64,000 nt of DNA from Hexactinellida sp. DTS-2022. Taxonomy: Eukaryota; Porifera; Hexactinellida. The DNA lies in contig JAPNXP010000014.1 in the NCBI GenBank assembly GCA_028753945.1, forward strand, positions 2,356,001-2,420,000. Reading direction: 5' to 3'. Every line of letters starts with the position of its first letter. Position 1 is the stretch's first letter. This document shows positions 1 through 10,174 of the stretch, in pieces. The translations under genes were made by a program, and so were the position numbers. The notes below the pieces were generated by a model. It saw nothing but the letters and a program-made list of their open reading frames with translations. It was not told the origin of the DNA and did no database searches.

Positions 1-211
1 ATTTGGCATGTTGTCAATTGTCCATAGCAATTTGTGATCTGTCCAAATATCTTGTGTCATAGCCTACTAAGCATAAGGCCATTTCACCATTTCACTGAGT
101 TAACGAGAGTCGTCTGTAAATATTAGCTATCCTAATTACAAATTATCTCTAATTCAATCATATTAAATCCCTTTATAATGCTAGCTCCTTGTTTATTTAT
201 ATCCTGAACTC

Positions 212-344
212 ATGCCCAACTCTGTTCTGCTCCCAGATGTGCTACTGGATACCTATAGTGATTATAGTGGTGTTGCAGTATTTCACTTTCCTTCTGGGCC
301 GCAAGACATCATCCATAAGTGGAAACGTTTTCTGTATTGAGATG
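212..344 (+). pseudogene. THAP zinc-finger exon of a P-element-like transposase (copy A), frameshifted
   Basis: A degenerate first exon starts at an ATG at 212. It reads MPNS, then after an apparent one-base deletion matches the start of a THAP finger (Cys, Ala-Pro-Arg, Cys), and continues FHFPSGPQDIIHKWKRFLY. The FHFP and W-K-R elements are typical of THAP domains, C2CH DNA-binding fingers found at the N terminus of P-element-type transposases. A GTGAGC splice donor follows at 345. The C-terminal portion of what may be the same gene lies at 1642-2140, separated by element R0. The frameshift makes the exon non-functional. The longer open frame through this interval is a different reading frame and is not the coding one. 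Identification rests on motif resemblance only. Confidence 0.55.
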
Positions 345-476
345 GTGAGCAAGTCTTTACCCGTTTTTCTTTAAGCTTAAGCTTAACATCACTTACATAC
401 TTTAATTAAGAAATAAATTATATGTAGACCGTATATTTCTAGGTTTTCTTACATATACACAGGGCCGTAGCCACTG

Positions 477-1574
477 CACAGTGGCACGAAACAGCCCAAA
501 AACTATATTATAGACCTATGGGAAATCGACCCCAAGGAATCATTTGGTGTAATTAGAATTATTCCTTCGTTTCAGGTGTGAAATTTATGACGTCATTGTC
601 ACATTTCGAGAACCCTGAAAATTCACTTAATCGCACATAATTTGCGCCGTCTGAGAGATAAAAATATGAAAATTTAATAGAACATGTACATTAATGATGC
701 GGACAGGTTGGTAACACCAGATTGTCAATATGTTTACTCATTGTCGCATGATGACATAAACACTAAAATTTCACATTGTTAAATTCGACTATTTAGTCCT
801 ATTTACGCTCTATAATCAATGTTAGAACTATTGTAAATCACACACCAACCTCGAGGCGGTTGGTTTGTGGTTGTGCTCTGCCGCGGAGCTACCTATAAAG
901 CGAAGCGCGCAAGTATAACTTAAAATCCATAATTTAATCCTATATATTATGATTAAATTACTAATATTAAAGAACCACAATATTTTATATTATATTTTGA
1001 CAAGCGAAATTTGGGCAATTTATGTCTGGTAATGAAATTGAAATGATCCTAAAAATTTTATGACCACTTCAGACCACAAGGTGATGATAGTCTTATCAAA
1101 TGGAGATATTAAAATACTATAAAATAAAACTTGTGTCTAAAGTTGACAGCGCGGCAGATGAAGTTCTTAAGGTTCGAAGTTGTGATCGTGATAATGCAGA
1201 AAATATTTTCCAAAAATAGCGATAGTTACAATGAAAATATAGGTTAGATACTGAGCTATTCTTTTATATCAGCAACATTCCAGCAAATTTACTAATTATA
1301 CAGCCTTGAATTATTTCAATAACATGCTGTCTTTACATTTCACACTTTAATATGATCAAATAATAATTTTGGTTTTTCAATCAATAAATTTCAATTGAAA
1401 TTAGTTGTCGTTAAGACGAGTTTGAAGTCCTATTATTCCAAGAAGCTGTATTGTTTCGAGAAAATTTAACTGCAACCTTAGATATTAGACAATGCTCTAT
1501 CAGATAGACTACGTTTGGATATTTTATAAGATGGTATAAATATTTCCTAATTCCAGGGGGGTTGTACCACTGTG
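477..1574. mobile_element. R0: non-autonomous RAG/Transib-like element, CACAGTG ends, 5-bp TSD
   Basis: The left end is CACAGTGG at 477 and the right end is the inverted heptamer CACTGTG finishing at 1574. Both are flanked by the same 5 bp, CACTG (472-476 and 1575-1579). The terminal inverted repeat is short (CACAGTGG, one mismatch, AC). There is no coding potential inside its 1098 bp. Length and termini match R2 and R3, so I infer it was mobilised in trans by a transposase like that of R1. It sits inside an older MITE-like sequence: joining the flanks gives a repeat resembling the one at 30934-31081. Confidence 0.75.
1536..1574 (-). other. RSS-like 3' end of R0 (heptamer, 23-bp spacer, 9-mer)
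   Basis: Read inward on the minus strand: CACAGTG, 23 bp, AATATTTAT. The 9-mer matches the AATAGGTAT of R2 at 7 of 9 positions in the same register. Confidence 0.55.
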
Positions 1575-1641
1575 CACTGGTCAGGTTGGTCAGGTTTCAA
1601 CCTGACCACTTTTGGTTGATTATTGAATGTCTACTCTAGTT

Positions 1642-2140
1642 CGTTGGTTAGAGTCTGGGGAAGCTTGCCAGTTCATGAGGAAATTAACAGTTCAAACCTT
1701 CAGGAGTTTTCACCATCAAGAATCGCACAGCCTAAACTTTTAGAATATTGACCGGCGAATGTGGAATAAGTATTGTCATCATTTATACAAATTGATCTTA
1801 TTGTATAACATTTTGGATTATACAAACATATGTAAAACTACAATGTATTGGTTTGTCAAGTCCTGGAAAATGAGAGGGCACTTAAACAGTCTAATATTCT
1901 CAAGTTGTATAATAGGAAAGATTATGTCCATAAAGATAGAGATTCGTTTATGGAATTTATCAGCAGCTTGGAAACCCATGAAGATTATCTTTATCGCAGC
2001 CATCCTGAGAATTTTGATGTCACACATTGTGTGTGTGTGGCCACTCTTTTGAAGTTTTTCATGAATTGATACACAAGACAACCTCTAGCTTTTATCGGAG
2101 GATATGCTGCCTTTCTTATTAAGGAAATTGTCTAAAATCT
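1642..2140 (+). pseudogene. C-terminal fragment of P-element-like transposase (copy A)
   Basis: Broken frames contain WLESGEACQFMRKLTVQTF near 1645, which lines up with WLDCWRAIPSTRGKLTPQTF in copy C. Further on come SNILKLYN and LAFIGGYAAFLI near 2080, the counterpart of the LAFIAGY and LNYIAGY motifs of copies B and C. These are the late-core and C-terminal segments of P/THAP transposases. Several stops and frame changes show it is dead. The fold-back element at 2283 begins shortly downstream. Confidence 0.6.
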
Positions 2141-2282
2141 CAGATTTGTACCCCGATCGTTAATCAGTACTCATTGAAAATATATAGAATTGGAAATTGA
2201 AGACCCGGATTTTAACTTTTGCCTTGATTGGCCTTTTGATCTTGGCTGCTTAAAATGGCCCTTCCAATTACGTGCTAAATGT

Positions 2283-3198
2283 GGTGTTTATGTTGCAGTG
2301 TATATGCACTTTTGGTGTACATGCATGTACACCAGTGCACATGCATGTACACTGATAAGTTGGTGTACATGCATGTACACCGGTGTATATGCACTTTATG
2401 AACTATATTGACTACAAGTGTATATACACCAGTGTATACGCACTTTTATCCATTTTTTATGTCAATGGGTGCTTATGAATTTTTTAATTAAGTATTGTGA
2501 ATTCCTGTGTATCTATCTAGTTATGATTCAGTCGAAACAGGTTTTCTAATCCCAGTTTTTTGTAACTAATCGTTTTCTATTTATTCTAAATGTGTAAGAA
2601 ATTCCAATTTTGTTTTATCTTCAATCGGTTTATTCTAACTATCGGATTTTTCTTCCTTTATTTCCATGAAATGAATTGTTTAGAATAAACCGGTTTCAAT
2701 TGTATAACATTTGATTCTAATTGATAAGATACAATTATAATCATGCAATGCATTTCAATGAACCCAAATTCTTTGATGATAATTCTAATTATATTCCCAG
2801 CAATGCATCCTACAATTGCATGTGTGAAAATCTAATCGATTGCAATTTTATCAAAGTAATTTACACGCGCCGTATGTCATAATTATAACATGCGTATGTA
2901 TAATACTAGCTATATAACATCAAGGGAATATATGTACAATTTCAGAATCAATGTTATATCATAACTTAGATACACAGGAATTCACAATATACTAGTTTAA
3001 ATTTATAAGCACCCATTGACATTAAAAATGGATAAAAGTGCGTATACACCGGTGTATATACACTTGTAGCCAATATAGTTCATAAAGTGCATATACACCG
3101 GTGTACATGCATGTACACCAACTTATCAGTGTACATGCATGTGCACTGGTGTACATGCATGTACACCAAAAGTGCATGTACACTGCAACATTTACACC
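2283..3198. repeat. Fold-back element with ~230-bp inverted arms made of nested palindromes
   Basis: The left arm (2283-2513) recurs almost identically, inverted, at 2968-3198, around a ~455 bp AT-rich loop. Each arm carries three to four copies of the self-complementary word GTGTACATGCATGTACAC or one-base variants, plus shorter forms such as ACACCGGTGT. No open frame in it looks genuine, because apparent ORFs in the arms mirror each other. No convincing target duplication was found. The structure suggests a foldback transposon able to form large hairpins or cruciforms. Confidence 0.8.
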
Positions 3199-3827
3199 TT
3201 GGGAAGTGTTTACAATTACGTTTTTCAATCGGATTCAAGCAACTCCCCCTCCTAAAACTCGATTGTGGAAAGTGCGAAGAATTCGTTGATGAGTTTGTAG
3301 ATGCTTAGTACAGAAGGAAAATCAATTTATTGATTTTAATTTTAATACCAGTAGCCAATTGTTACTTAACAGCAACAAGGTAAAGAACCATATTGTATTA
3401 TTGTTCCTACTACCTTCCCCAAAGAAAATCATGAGAAATTCCTCAAAATATTTGCTTAGTTTTCATAATAATACTATCTAGTTTGCATGTAATAATAATA
3501 CTTGAGCTTGAATTTATGTTGGGACACAACTATGACCCATATATAAAACTTTGATATGTGTAGTTGATATAATGAGTCATAGCCTACTCTATATATGGCC
3601 TGACAGTAACCTAGAAAATGTGGACCAAGGATGAAGGAGAAGATGGTAATATTTATCCAACCACAATATTTAATTTCAAAAATAATAATCATAATCAACC
3701 ACATTAATTAGAAATATTCTTGAAATATATACAATTATTGATCAGATTTTATTCAAAACTCTTCTATTGACGTAAAAATCATCCTTTTAATTTCGCTTTG
3801 GTATTTTATTCATATTATATTATATTC

Positions 3828-4705
3828 ATGCCTAACTCATGTTCTGTCCCCGGATCAAGAGCAACTACAACCCAGATAACCATGTTCCTGTGTTCAAGAT
3901 GCCTCAAAATCCACCAACCCTGAATCATGCCTGGACATTCGCTCTTCGTCCCGAGTATATCGGTGACCTGAAGGTGGGCTATGTATGTATCGACCATTTT
4001 CAGAAAGAAGACATAGACTACACTTTCCAAGTCCCAAGAGGAGATAGTACTTTTACTGAAGTACCGCGGGCGAAGCCAAACCTGAAGGAAGGCGCTCTAC
4101 CAAGTTTACCAACACGCTGCCCAGCATATTACTCATCCAAACCTAACAAACGGAATCGCTTCTCATACGATGCAAAAGAGGAAGAATTGATGAACCAAGC
4201 ACTACAACTCAGCTTGAGATCCGAGAGTCAAGAGAAAGAAGTTTGTGGTAACTCTCCACAGGACTTGAAAGATAAGTTAACCTTGATTTATTTACCTAAT
4301 AGTTGGTTGGTGTGGTTTCCTTAATGGGAGCAACATAACGTTTGTTCTCGCTAAAATGGCTGAAAATATATCTCAGTAGATTTGTACCTTGAAATCAATG
4401 CTTATTTATCCACCTCAGCCTATTTTAATGGACAGAGTATATCCGTCCCATTGCTGCATTAGTGACATCCGAGAAATTGAATCTGTTTTGCAGGAACTTG
4501 CTTTAAAATTCAACTATAGTTCTTATTGTGATTATCCCCTTAAGTTCTGAAGTGCATTCTTGAAGATGTATGTCAATTATATAATTCAGAAAGAACAAGT
4601 TTAGTCAAATAAGCTCCTCATTTGACAATGGAGTCATGTTTTCCGTCTAGCAATGAGCGTCAAAATGTCAAACTGGTTTTGAAAGTCGTTAACGAATTAA
4701 CAATA
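3828..4705 (+). pseudogene. 5' half of P-element-like THAP transposase (copy B)
   Basis: An ATG at 3828 gives MPNSCSVPGS, the start of a THAP finger whose second Cys is now Ser. After a frame change it continues through PVFKMP, W-x-FALRPEYIGDLKVGYVCIDHF (third Cys and the His of C2CH), VPRGDSTFTEVPR and the THAP-type GALPSLP motif. Residues 110-135 (MNQALQLSLRSE) are a helical, UIM-like stretch. Beyond the stop at 4324 other frames carry recognisable continuation (ICTLKSMLIYPPQPILMD, then NVKLVLKVVNELT ending near 4704). The gene resumes at 6816 with SALTIQNKLR once the insertion at 4706-6815 is removed, so this was one gene. It is heavily mutated. Confidence 0.7.
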
Positions 4706-6815
4706 CGAGCCCTTCGGTCTCGGTCGCTTCGCGACCTTACTCTCCTCAAATTAAACCTTTGACATGTAAATTACACGTACTCAATTCAGTATGCTGCTAT
4801 TTGGGACCCCAGTATGTCAATATATTAATTAATTAATCATTCATTCATGTTATTTACTAACCATGATTTACTGCATAGTAAATTGTTTGTAAATAGTTGA
4901 ATTACTTTGATATGTAATATTTTGCTTATGTGATTGCCGTAAGCTAAATACATCATGAATAGAAATAAACTGATTGAAGCCAAGCTGGATTAATCAAGCA
5001 TGCAATTTCGGAAATAATGTAGGTGAAGATTAAATCATCAAACCTCAATATATGCAATGATGCAGCAATATGAGGTTACATTTTTGTTATTGCCTGGTGC
5101 AGATTAAATGCGAAAATTATAAAAATTTCTAGAGACATGCAATACATTCTGTTTTATAATGTGACAAAATTATTTGTTGATTGAACAAAAGCGTAAGAGC
5201 TAAATCCAAATTAGTTCCTACGTGACGTCACATTCCCATAAATCGGAACACGTGTGTCTCATTGTATGTTGTGTTATTATCGAAAATTGTAGGCGAATCG
5301 AATAAAAACTGAAATAGTTTTCCCAAATATGTGCCTTTATGACGTCATAATCCCGTTATTTCGCTTAGAAAACCAATAGATCGTTGTCGCAGTACAAAAT
5401 TATCCCTGTTTACAAATTTTTAGCTTTCTGGGACTCGTACTCTTTCCATTAATTCTGGACAAACACACACACAAACAACAATTGTTCTTTTAATATTACG
5501 AGCCCTTCGGTCTCGGTCGCTTCGCGACGGATCACTCTCTCAAAAAAGTCGCTTCGCGACTTTTGTTCGTTCGTGTTAGGCACTACGCGATACAATTAAC
5601 GGCCGCTTCGCGGCCTTTCCCTTCCCAAAAAAGCTATAATATTACTAATGAGTTCACCTGTGGCAAGTAAATTACACACTATTACTTAATAACGCGTGCC
5701 TAAAATTCATTTTGGGTTGTGATTACTGTAATTTGTTTGGGGAATTATGTTGAGTAAGTTATTCTCATTGCTCAATAGTTATTAATTATTGTTTAATTAA
5801 TAGCTCAATAGTTCTTAAGGGTAGCTCGTTCAGCTATATTAAAAGGTTAGCTTGTTAGCTCAATTAAATTGAGACATGTGGTTGGTAAATTACACGCAAT
5901 TAATTATTTCAGTAAATTGTATTGCAAAGTAATTTACTAACTCTGGGTGTAATCTCTCCATAAGAATGGTTTAAAGATGAGTTGCAAAATATTTGATTAA
6001 AAAAAAAATAGTACATAATAAACATTTATAGATCTCACCATAAACAATTCATTTTGCAGGAGCTGGGTTAGTGAATTATTTAATTTAATTGTTAGCAATA
6101 ATTAACATAATAAATCTCATCGTTAGGCAGAACCAAAATCCTAGATTACTTAACTTAATTCATTTCTAGTAGAAATCCTAGGTTCCATTGATAGTCTTAT
6201 TGTAGAAGCCAATATAGGTGTAATTGATAAACAATGCATTAGACTCTCATTGACGTAAGCTAAATACATCACGAATAGAAATAAACTGATGGAAGCCAAA
6301 CTGGATTAATCACGTATGCAATTTCGAAAATATTGTAGGCGAAGATTAAATCATAAACCTCAATATGTGCAATGATGCAGCAATTGGAGGTTACATTTTT
6401 GTTATTGCCTGCTCAGAATAAATGCGAAAATTATAAAAATTTCTAGAGACATGCAACACATTCTGTTTTATAACGTGACAAAATTGTTTGACATTTGAAT
6501 CAAAAATGTAAGAGCTGTATCCAAATTAGTTCCTACGTGACGTCACATTCCCATAAATCGGTATACGTGTGTCTCATTGTATGTTGTGTTATCATCTAAA
6601 ATTGTGAGCGAAGCAAGTAAAAACTGAAAGAGTTATTCCCAAATATGTGCCTTTATGACGTCATAATCCCGTTATTTCGCTTGGAAAACCAATAGATCGT
6701 TGTCACAGTACAAAATTACCCCTGCATGCCAATTTTCAGCTTTCTGGGACTCGTAGTCTTTTCAATTAATTCTGGACAAACACACAAACAGACAACAATT
6801 CCTATTTTAATATAT
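4706..6815 (+). repeat. Tandem pair of an interspersed repeat inserted in the P-like gene
   Basis: Two head-to-tail units lie here, about 4706-5496 and 5497-6815. Each opens with ACGAGCCCTTCGGTCTCGG followed by TCGCTTCGCGAC. Each ends with a ~540 bp block (4936-5490 and 6250-6790) that is about 90% identical between the units and finishes in an ACAAACACACA-rich tail and TTTTAATAT. The second unit carries extra sequence, including repeats of GCTTCGCGAC and GGCCGCTTCGCGGCC. There is no coding capacity. Removing the pair rejoins the P-like frame (VNELT-I-SALTIQNKLR). The class is unresolved: the simple-repeat tail suggests a retroposon end or a Helitron-like unit. Confidence 0.65.
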
Positions 6816-7114
6816 AGATCTGCGCTAACTATTCAGAACAAATTGCGTTATCCAGAATATAGAAAGAATACTCCTGAGTTTGTTGATACCCTTCTTACTG
6901 TTTGGAAATTATTCAACGTGAACACACCATATAAAGGAACACGTTTGAACGATAATTTCTCTAGACCTTTGACTTTTAATGACCAGCGATTTCTATTTTT
7001 AAGTCGTGTAGTTTTGGTTAGATGCTTGGCAAACTGAGTAAACAAACATACACCAGTTTTAGACATGCTTGTATTGCCTTACCACAAATTACCAATCATT
7101 TGACTCAATCTTGT

Positions 7115-7153
7115 CACAGTGGGCCAGGAGATGAAATTAGTCAAAATATTGAT
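7115..7153 (+). other. RSS-like 5' end of R1
   Basis: CACAGTG is followed by 23 bp and AATATTGAT. R2 has CACAGTG, 23 bp, AAAATTGAT at its left end, in the same register although most of the spacer differs. Confidence 0.5.
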
Positions 7154-7558
7154 AAGTGATATTATAAGTAATTTTGCTTGTTTCCTCTACTAAATGCTTA
7201 GATTAATTTCGAATTCCATTTTCAGGGTAACATATGCATACTAACTAAAGTTACAAGGATTGGAATCTTGTGGTAAATGAACATGCGAAAGTGATGATTA
7301 TGCAATATTGAAAACTACCATGTTTTGAGTAAGCTTATCTTGCATATCTAGCCAACCAGTAGTTATGGTCTCATAATAATTTCGCCAAATACATTACTAC
7401 ATTGTATTTTCAGCGTAATAACTTGACATTTCTTGTTATTTCCGTGAACAACCAAGTTTATAAATTGGAAAAAAATTTGATGAGAAAATGGTCAGTCCTT
7501 TAAATTGAATGTGGCTGCAAACTAAGAACACCGCTAGGTACCACTTCGAATTCAAGTA

Positions 7559-9574
7559 ATTTACTCTTTGGAAGGTGAGAAGTTCAAGTCAGTATGTACT
7601 CAACTCTCTAAAGTTAGCGAACAGCTGAAAAAGGACAGGAAGTCTTTAGATAGCTTAAAGGGAGAATGGTGGGATACTCCAATTCCTTGGAGCCCCACAA
7701 TTAGACCTCGAAAGAAGAGGTCTCTGGATAATGAAACTATCCAAATTGTAATTTCTCATGAAAGAAGAAAACCGTTGTCAGAGTTAACTGTAAAGCTCTA
7801 CGCACACGATTAGCTTCCCTTTTGAATGTAATCAATGTTATAGCAACCAAAGAAGAAACTGACATGAAAACAATAGCTAGTTATGCACTGCAACTGGTGT
7901 CAAACGAAGTTTATGATAAAAAGATCCCAATAGTCTGTAAAGAAATCATTCGTTCAGGTACTTTCTCCAATCCCTTGTCACAAATGCCTTTATCTAAGTC
8001 TGTATTTCTTATTGATCACCTTCAAATTGGCAAGCGAAAATACAATGAGCTTCGTCGACTTTGTAAAACCGAAAATTTTATATTTCATACTTACAATGAG
8101 ATTTCTGAATATCGTTCACAAGTTGTACTAAGTAATGAACTAAAATTCATATCAAGTACTGGTGATGAACATAGTATTGGAATTGCGATCTCATACAAAG
8201 TATTATTACATCACACTATCATACGTTTGTTGGAATCTATTGATGAAAACGAATTCGTTTATCCATTAACAGTTAAGATATCAGATGGACTGGATGGATC
8301 TGGAAGTCATAAGATTTATAACCAACAACATGGGAGTACAAATTTCGACACCAAAAACTACATCCTCTTTGCATTTACACTTTTGTCATTAAAGGACTAC
8401 TCTGGCAAATTATTGTGGGAGAACGAAACTCCTAATTCCCCATTTGGAGTGAGGCCTGTTTCACTGATTTGCCAGAAGGAGAATGAAAAGAATATAAAGT
8501 TCATTCTAGATACAATCATTAATCCAGAAGTTTCATTGATTGAAAAGGATGGAATATATATCCCTAATGGCCAAGTCATCATCCAAATCATGCGAACAAT
8601 GCTCGATGGTAAGATGTCAGCAATCTTATCAGGTGCAGGTGGGGCCAGTTGTCAGCTCTACTACACATTTCGATGAATTAAAAGATTTAGATCTCATCCG
8701 TGCGGGCTATCCAATAAACAGGTCAATAAAAGATGCTAAGCTCATCTTCGAAACAGTCGATAAGGAAGAATTTCTCTCTTTACCTTCTAATGAAAGGTTT
8801 GGGTTAACTCATGGCCAATCTCAAGCATTGATATCGTATCCGCATCCCCCTTACACTCATACACTTGTGTATTTCGATGGTTCATGCTGGTGATCTACCA
8901 TTTACAATCTGGAACTCACAAATGGGCTCCAACATCCAAACGTATTCAAGATTCAATGAAATTTGTACGTGTATTTTTATACGAAAAAAATGGAATGAGG
9001 ATTGATCAAGTAACCAGTGCTGGAGGAACAACATCAACTGGTAATATGGCTAGATCATGTTTTATGGGGAAGAAAAATTTCATTGAATGGATATTAACTT
9101 TGATTCCATTCGAATTTAGATGCCAATCAAAATAATACATCTCAACGTTTCTGTTATTCTGCGAATCTTCAACTGTGGTCAGGCAATTGACACAGATAAA
9201 CTGGACAAGGTATGTAAATACACCTATGAATTCATTTTTCTCGAACTCCCATGGGTAAATATCACTCCTTCTCTTCATAAAGTCTTAGCGCATAGTGCGG
9301 AGCTCATCCATAGCTGCAATGGTGGATATGGTATGAAGCAATACTCTGAAGAGGCTCTAGAAGCTTGTAATAAATTATTAAGAAATTATCGAGATAATCT
9401 TTCAATTCAAACGTTAGAGATATCTTTGTGCGTCTTATGAGCGAAAGTGACCCAATTTTGTTACAATTTCGCAAAGTTCCACAGTGTAAATATTGTGGGG
9501 CTATCAATCATTATTGTCGATTTACATGCAAAAATCATAAACAGAACACAACAGAACAGAATTCATTATTATAA
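7559..9574 (+). pseudogene. RAG1-core-like transposase of R1 (frameshifted)
   Basis: About 670 codons in five frames. A frameshift near 7795 joins the N-terminal part (from ATG 7568) to TRLASLLNVINVIATKEE. The central part holds SDGLDGSGSHK (8281), aligning with the RAG1 segment around catalytic D600, and LSGAGGASCQL (8629), aligning with the RAG1 CxxC segment, where the second Cys is lost in a small deletion. Then come INRSIKDAK, SIDIVSASPLH, VFRWFMLVIYHLQSG, WAPTSKRI, GGTTSTGNMARSCF, TPSLHKVLAHSAELI (RAG1 has TNYFHKTLAHVPEII) and SEEALEACNKLLRNYR (9348), aligning with RAG1 SEGNESGNKLFRRFR, so the catalytic Glu is kept (9360-9362). A Cys/His tail ends it. Shifts near 7795, 8660, 8830, 9120 and 9400 disable it. 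Colinearity with RAG1 is my own alignment from memory, and the second catalytic Asp could not be placed with certainty. Confidence 0.85.
9484..9538 (+). other. Cys/His C-terminal tail of R1 transposase
   Basis: The tail reads CKYCGAINHYCRFTCKNH: CxxC, then H-x-C, then C-x2-H, resembling a zinc knuckle. R4 encodes the aligned tail, with Tyr for the first Cys and a stop just before the second. RAG1-like transposases of lancelet ProtoRAG are known to have a CCHC-bearing C-terminal tail that binds the element end, so an end-binding role here is plausible but unproven. Confidence 0.6.
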
Positions 9575-9598
9575 TCTTTATTATGTGACATTAATGAT

Positions 9599-9968
9599 CA
9601 GAGGCGGCGCCACGCTGGGGCAAGGTGGGGCAAATGCCCCACCTGGCCTTCGGCTTGCCCCACCACTGGTGGGGCAAGCCTTATCAATAGCTTAGAATTT
9701 ATTTGGGCGCTTTTGAAGTTTTTTTCGCTCGTCTTCTTAATAGGACGCTTTTTGAACCCAATTTTGTAGCATGGATTACGTTTGAATTGGTTTTCATGTT
9801 TTAAACCTTGTTGTTACTGTTAGTCTTACCATGAAATTTCACCATCCCACTATTGTGTGTCTACCTATATTTTTTGATAGTGGTTTTATAGTTAAACATT
9901 TTGCCCCATCTCAAATGTCCCTTGCCCCGGCCAGCCCCATCGCTCATTTTGGTCTCGCGCCGCCACTG
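9599..9968. mobile_element. hAT-type MITE nested in R1
   Basis: The ends are CAGAGGCGGCGC and (inverted) CAGTGGCGGCGC. The flanks repeat TTAATGAT exactly (9591-9598 and 9969-9976), the 8-bp duplication of hAT elements. The interior is rich in GGGGCAAG/CTTGCCCC palindromes. It has the same terminal family as the MITE at 37416-37738. Confidence 0.85.
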
Positions 9969-10135
9969 TTAATGATTAATTATTAAACTACCACAATGAA
10001 TTCATAAATTCAAAAATTTATTATTGAACCTTTGAATAAAAGTGGTCACACAATGAATCCTATTATACCAAACGATTCCTAGGACCGATAACCTATACTA
10101 CAATAATACATTATATATCGCTAAAATTCAAATTT

Positions 10136-10174
10136 ATACCTACTTCTCGCAAATTGGCATTCTGGCCCACTGTG
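10136..10174 (-). other. RSS-like 3' end of R1 (heptamer, 23-bp spacer, 9-mer)
   Basis: On the minus strand: CACAGTG, 23 bp, AGTAGGTAT. The 9-mer recurs at the identical spacing in R4 (AGTAGGTAT), R2 (AATAGGTAT) and R3 (AATAGGCAT). Confidence 0.7.

Larger units (their letters stand above)
7115..10174 (+). mobile_element. R1: RAG1/Transib-superfamily DNA transposon with RSS-heptamer ends
   Basis: The 3060-bp element has inverted ends CACAGTGGGCCAG (13 bp perfect) at 7115 and 10174, flanked by an exact 5-bp duplication CTTGT (7110-7114 and 10175-10179). Five-bp duplications and CAC-A-TG termini are the signature of Transib and RAG transposons. One transposase gene (7559-9574) fills most of it. 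A 370-bp hAT MITE (9599-9968, own 8-bp TSD) is a later insertion, so the original element was about 2.68 kb, Transib-like in size. There is no room for a RAG2-like gene. R1 landed in the P-like gene B, whose frame resumes after the duplication. Its last 220 bp are clearly homologous to the end of R4. Confidence 0.9.

Noticed and set aside
496..504. CCAAAAACT exactly 12 bp after the R0 left heptamer, resembling the vertebrate nonamer with a 12-bp spacer (7 of 9 matches).
   Set aside because: Not seen at any other end in the window; one 7/9 match in AT-rich DNA is easily chance.
2190..3308. Several short ORFs rich in Met-Tyr-Thr-Cys-His.
   Set aside because: Translations of the fold-back palindromes; mirror frames on both strands give the same peptides.
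7115..10174. Possible RAG2-like (kelch) gene in R1.
   Set aside because: About 450 bp before and 600 bp after the transposase, much of the latter a MITE, leave no room, and no kelch-like repeats are visible.
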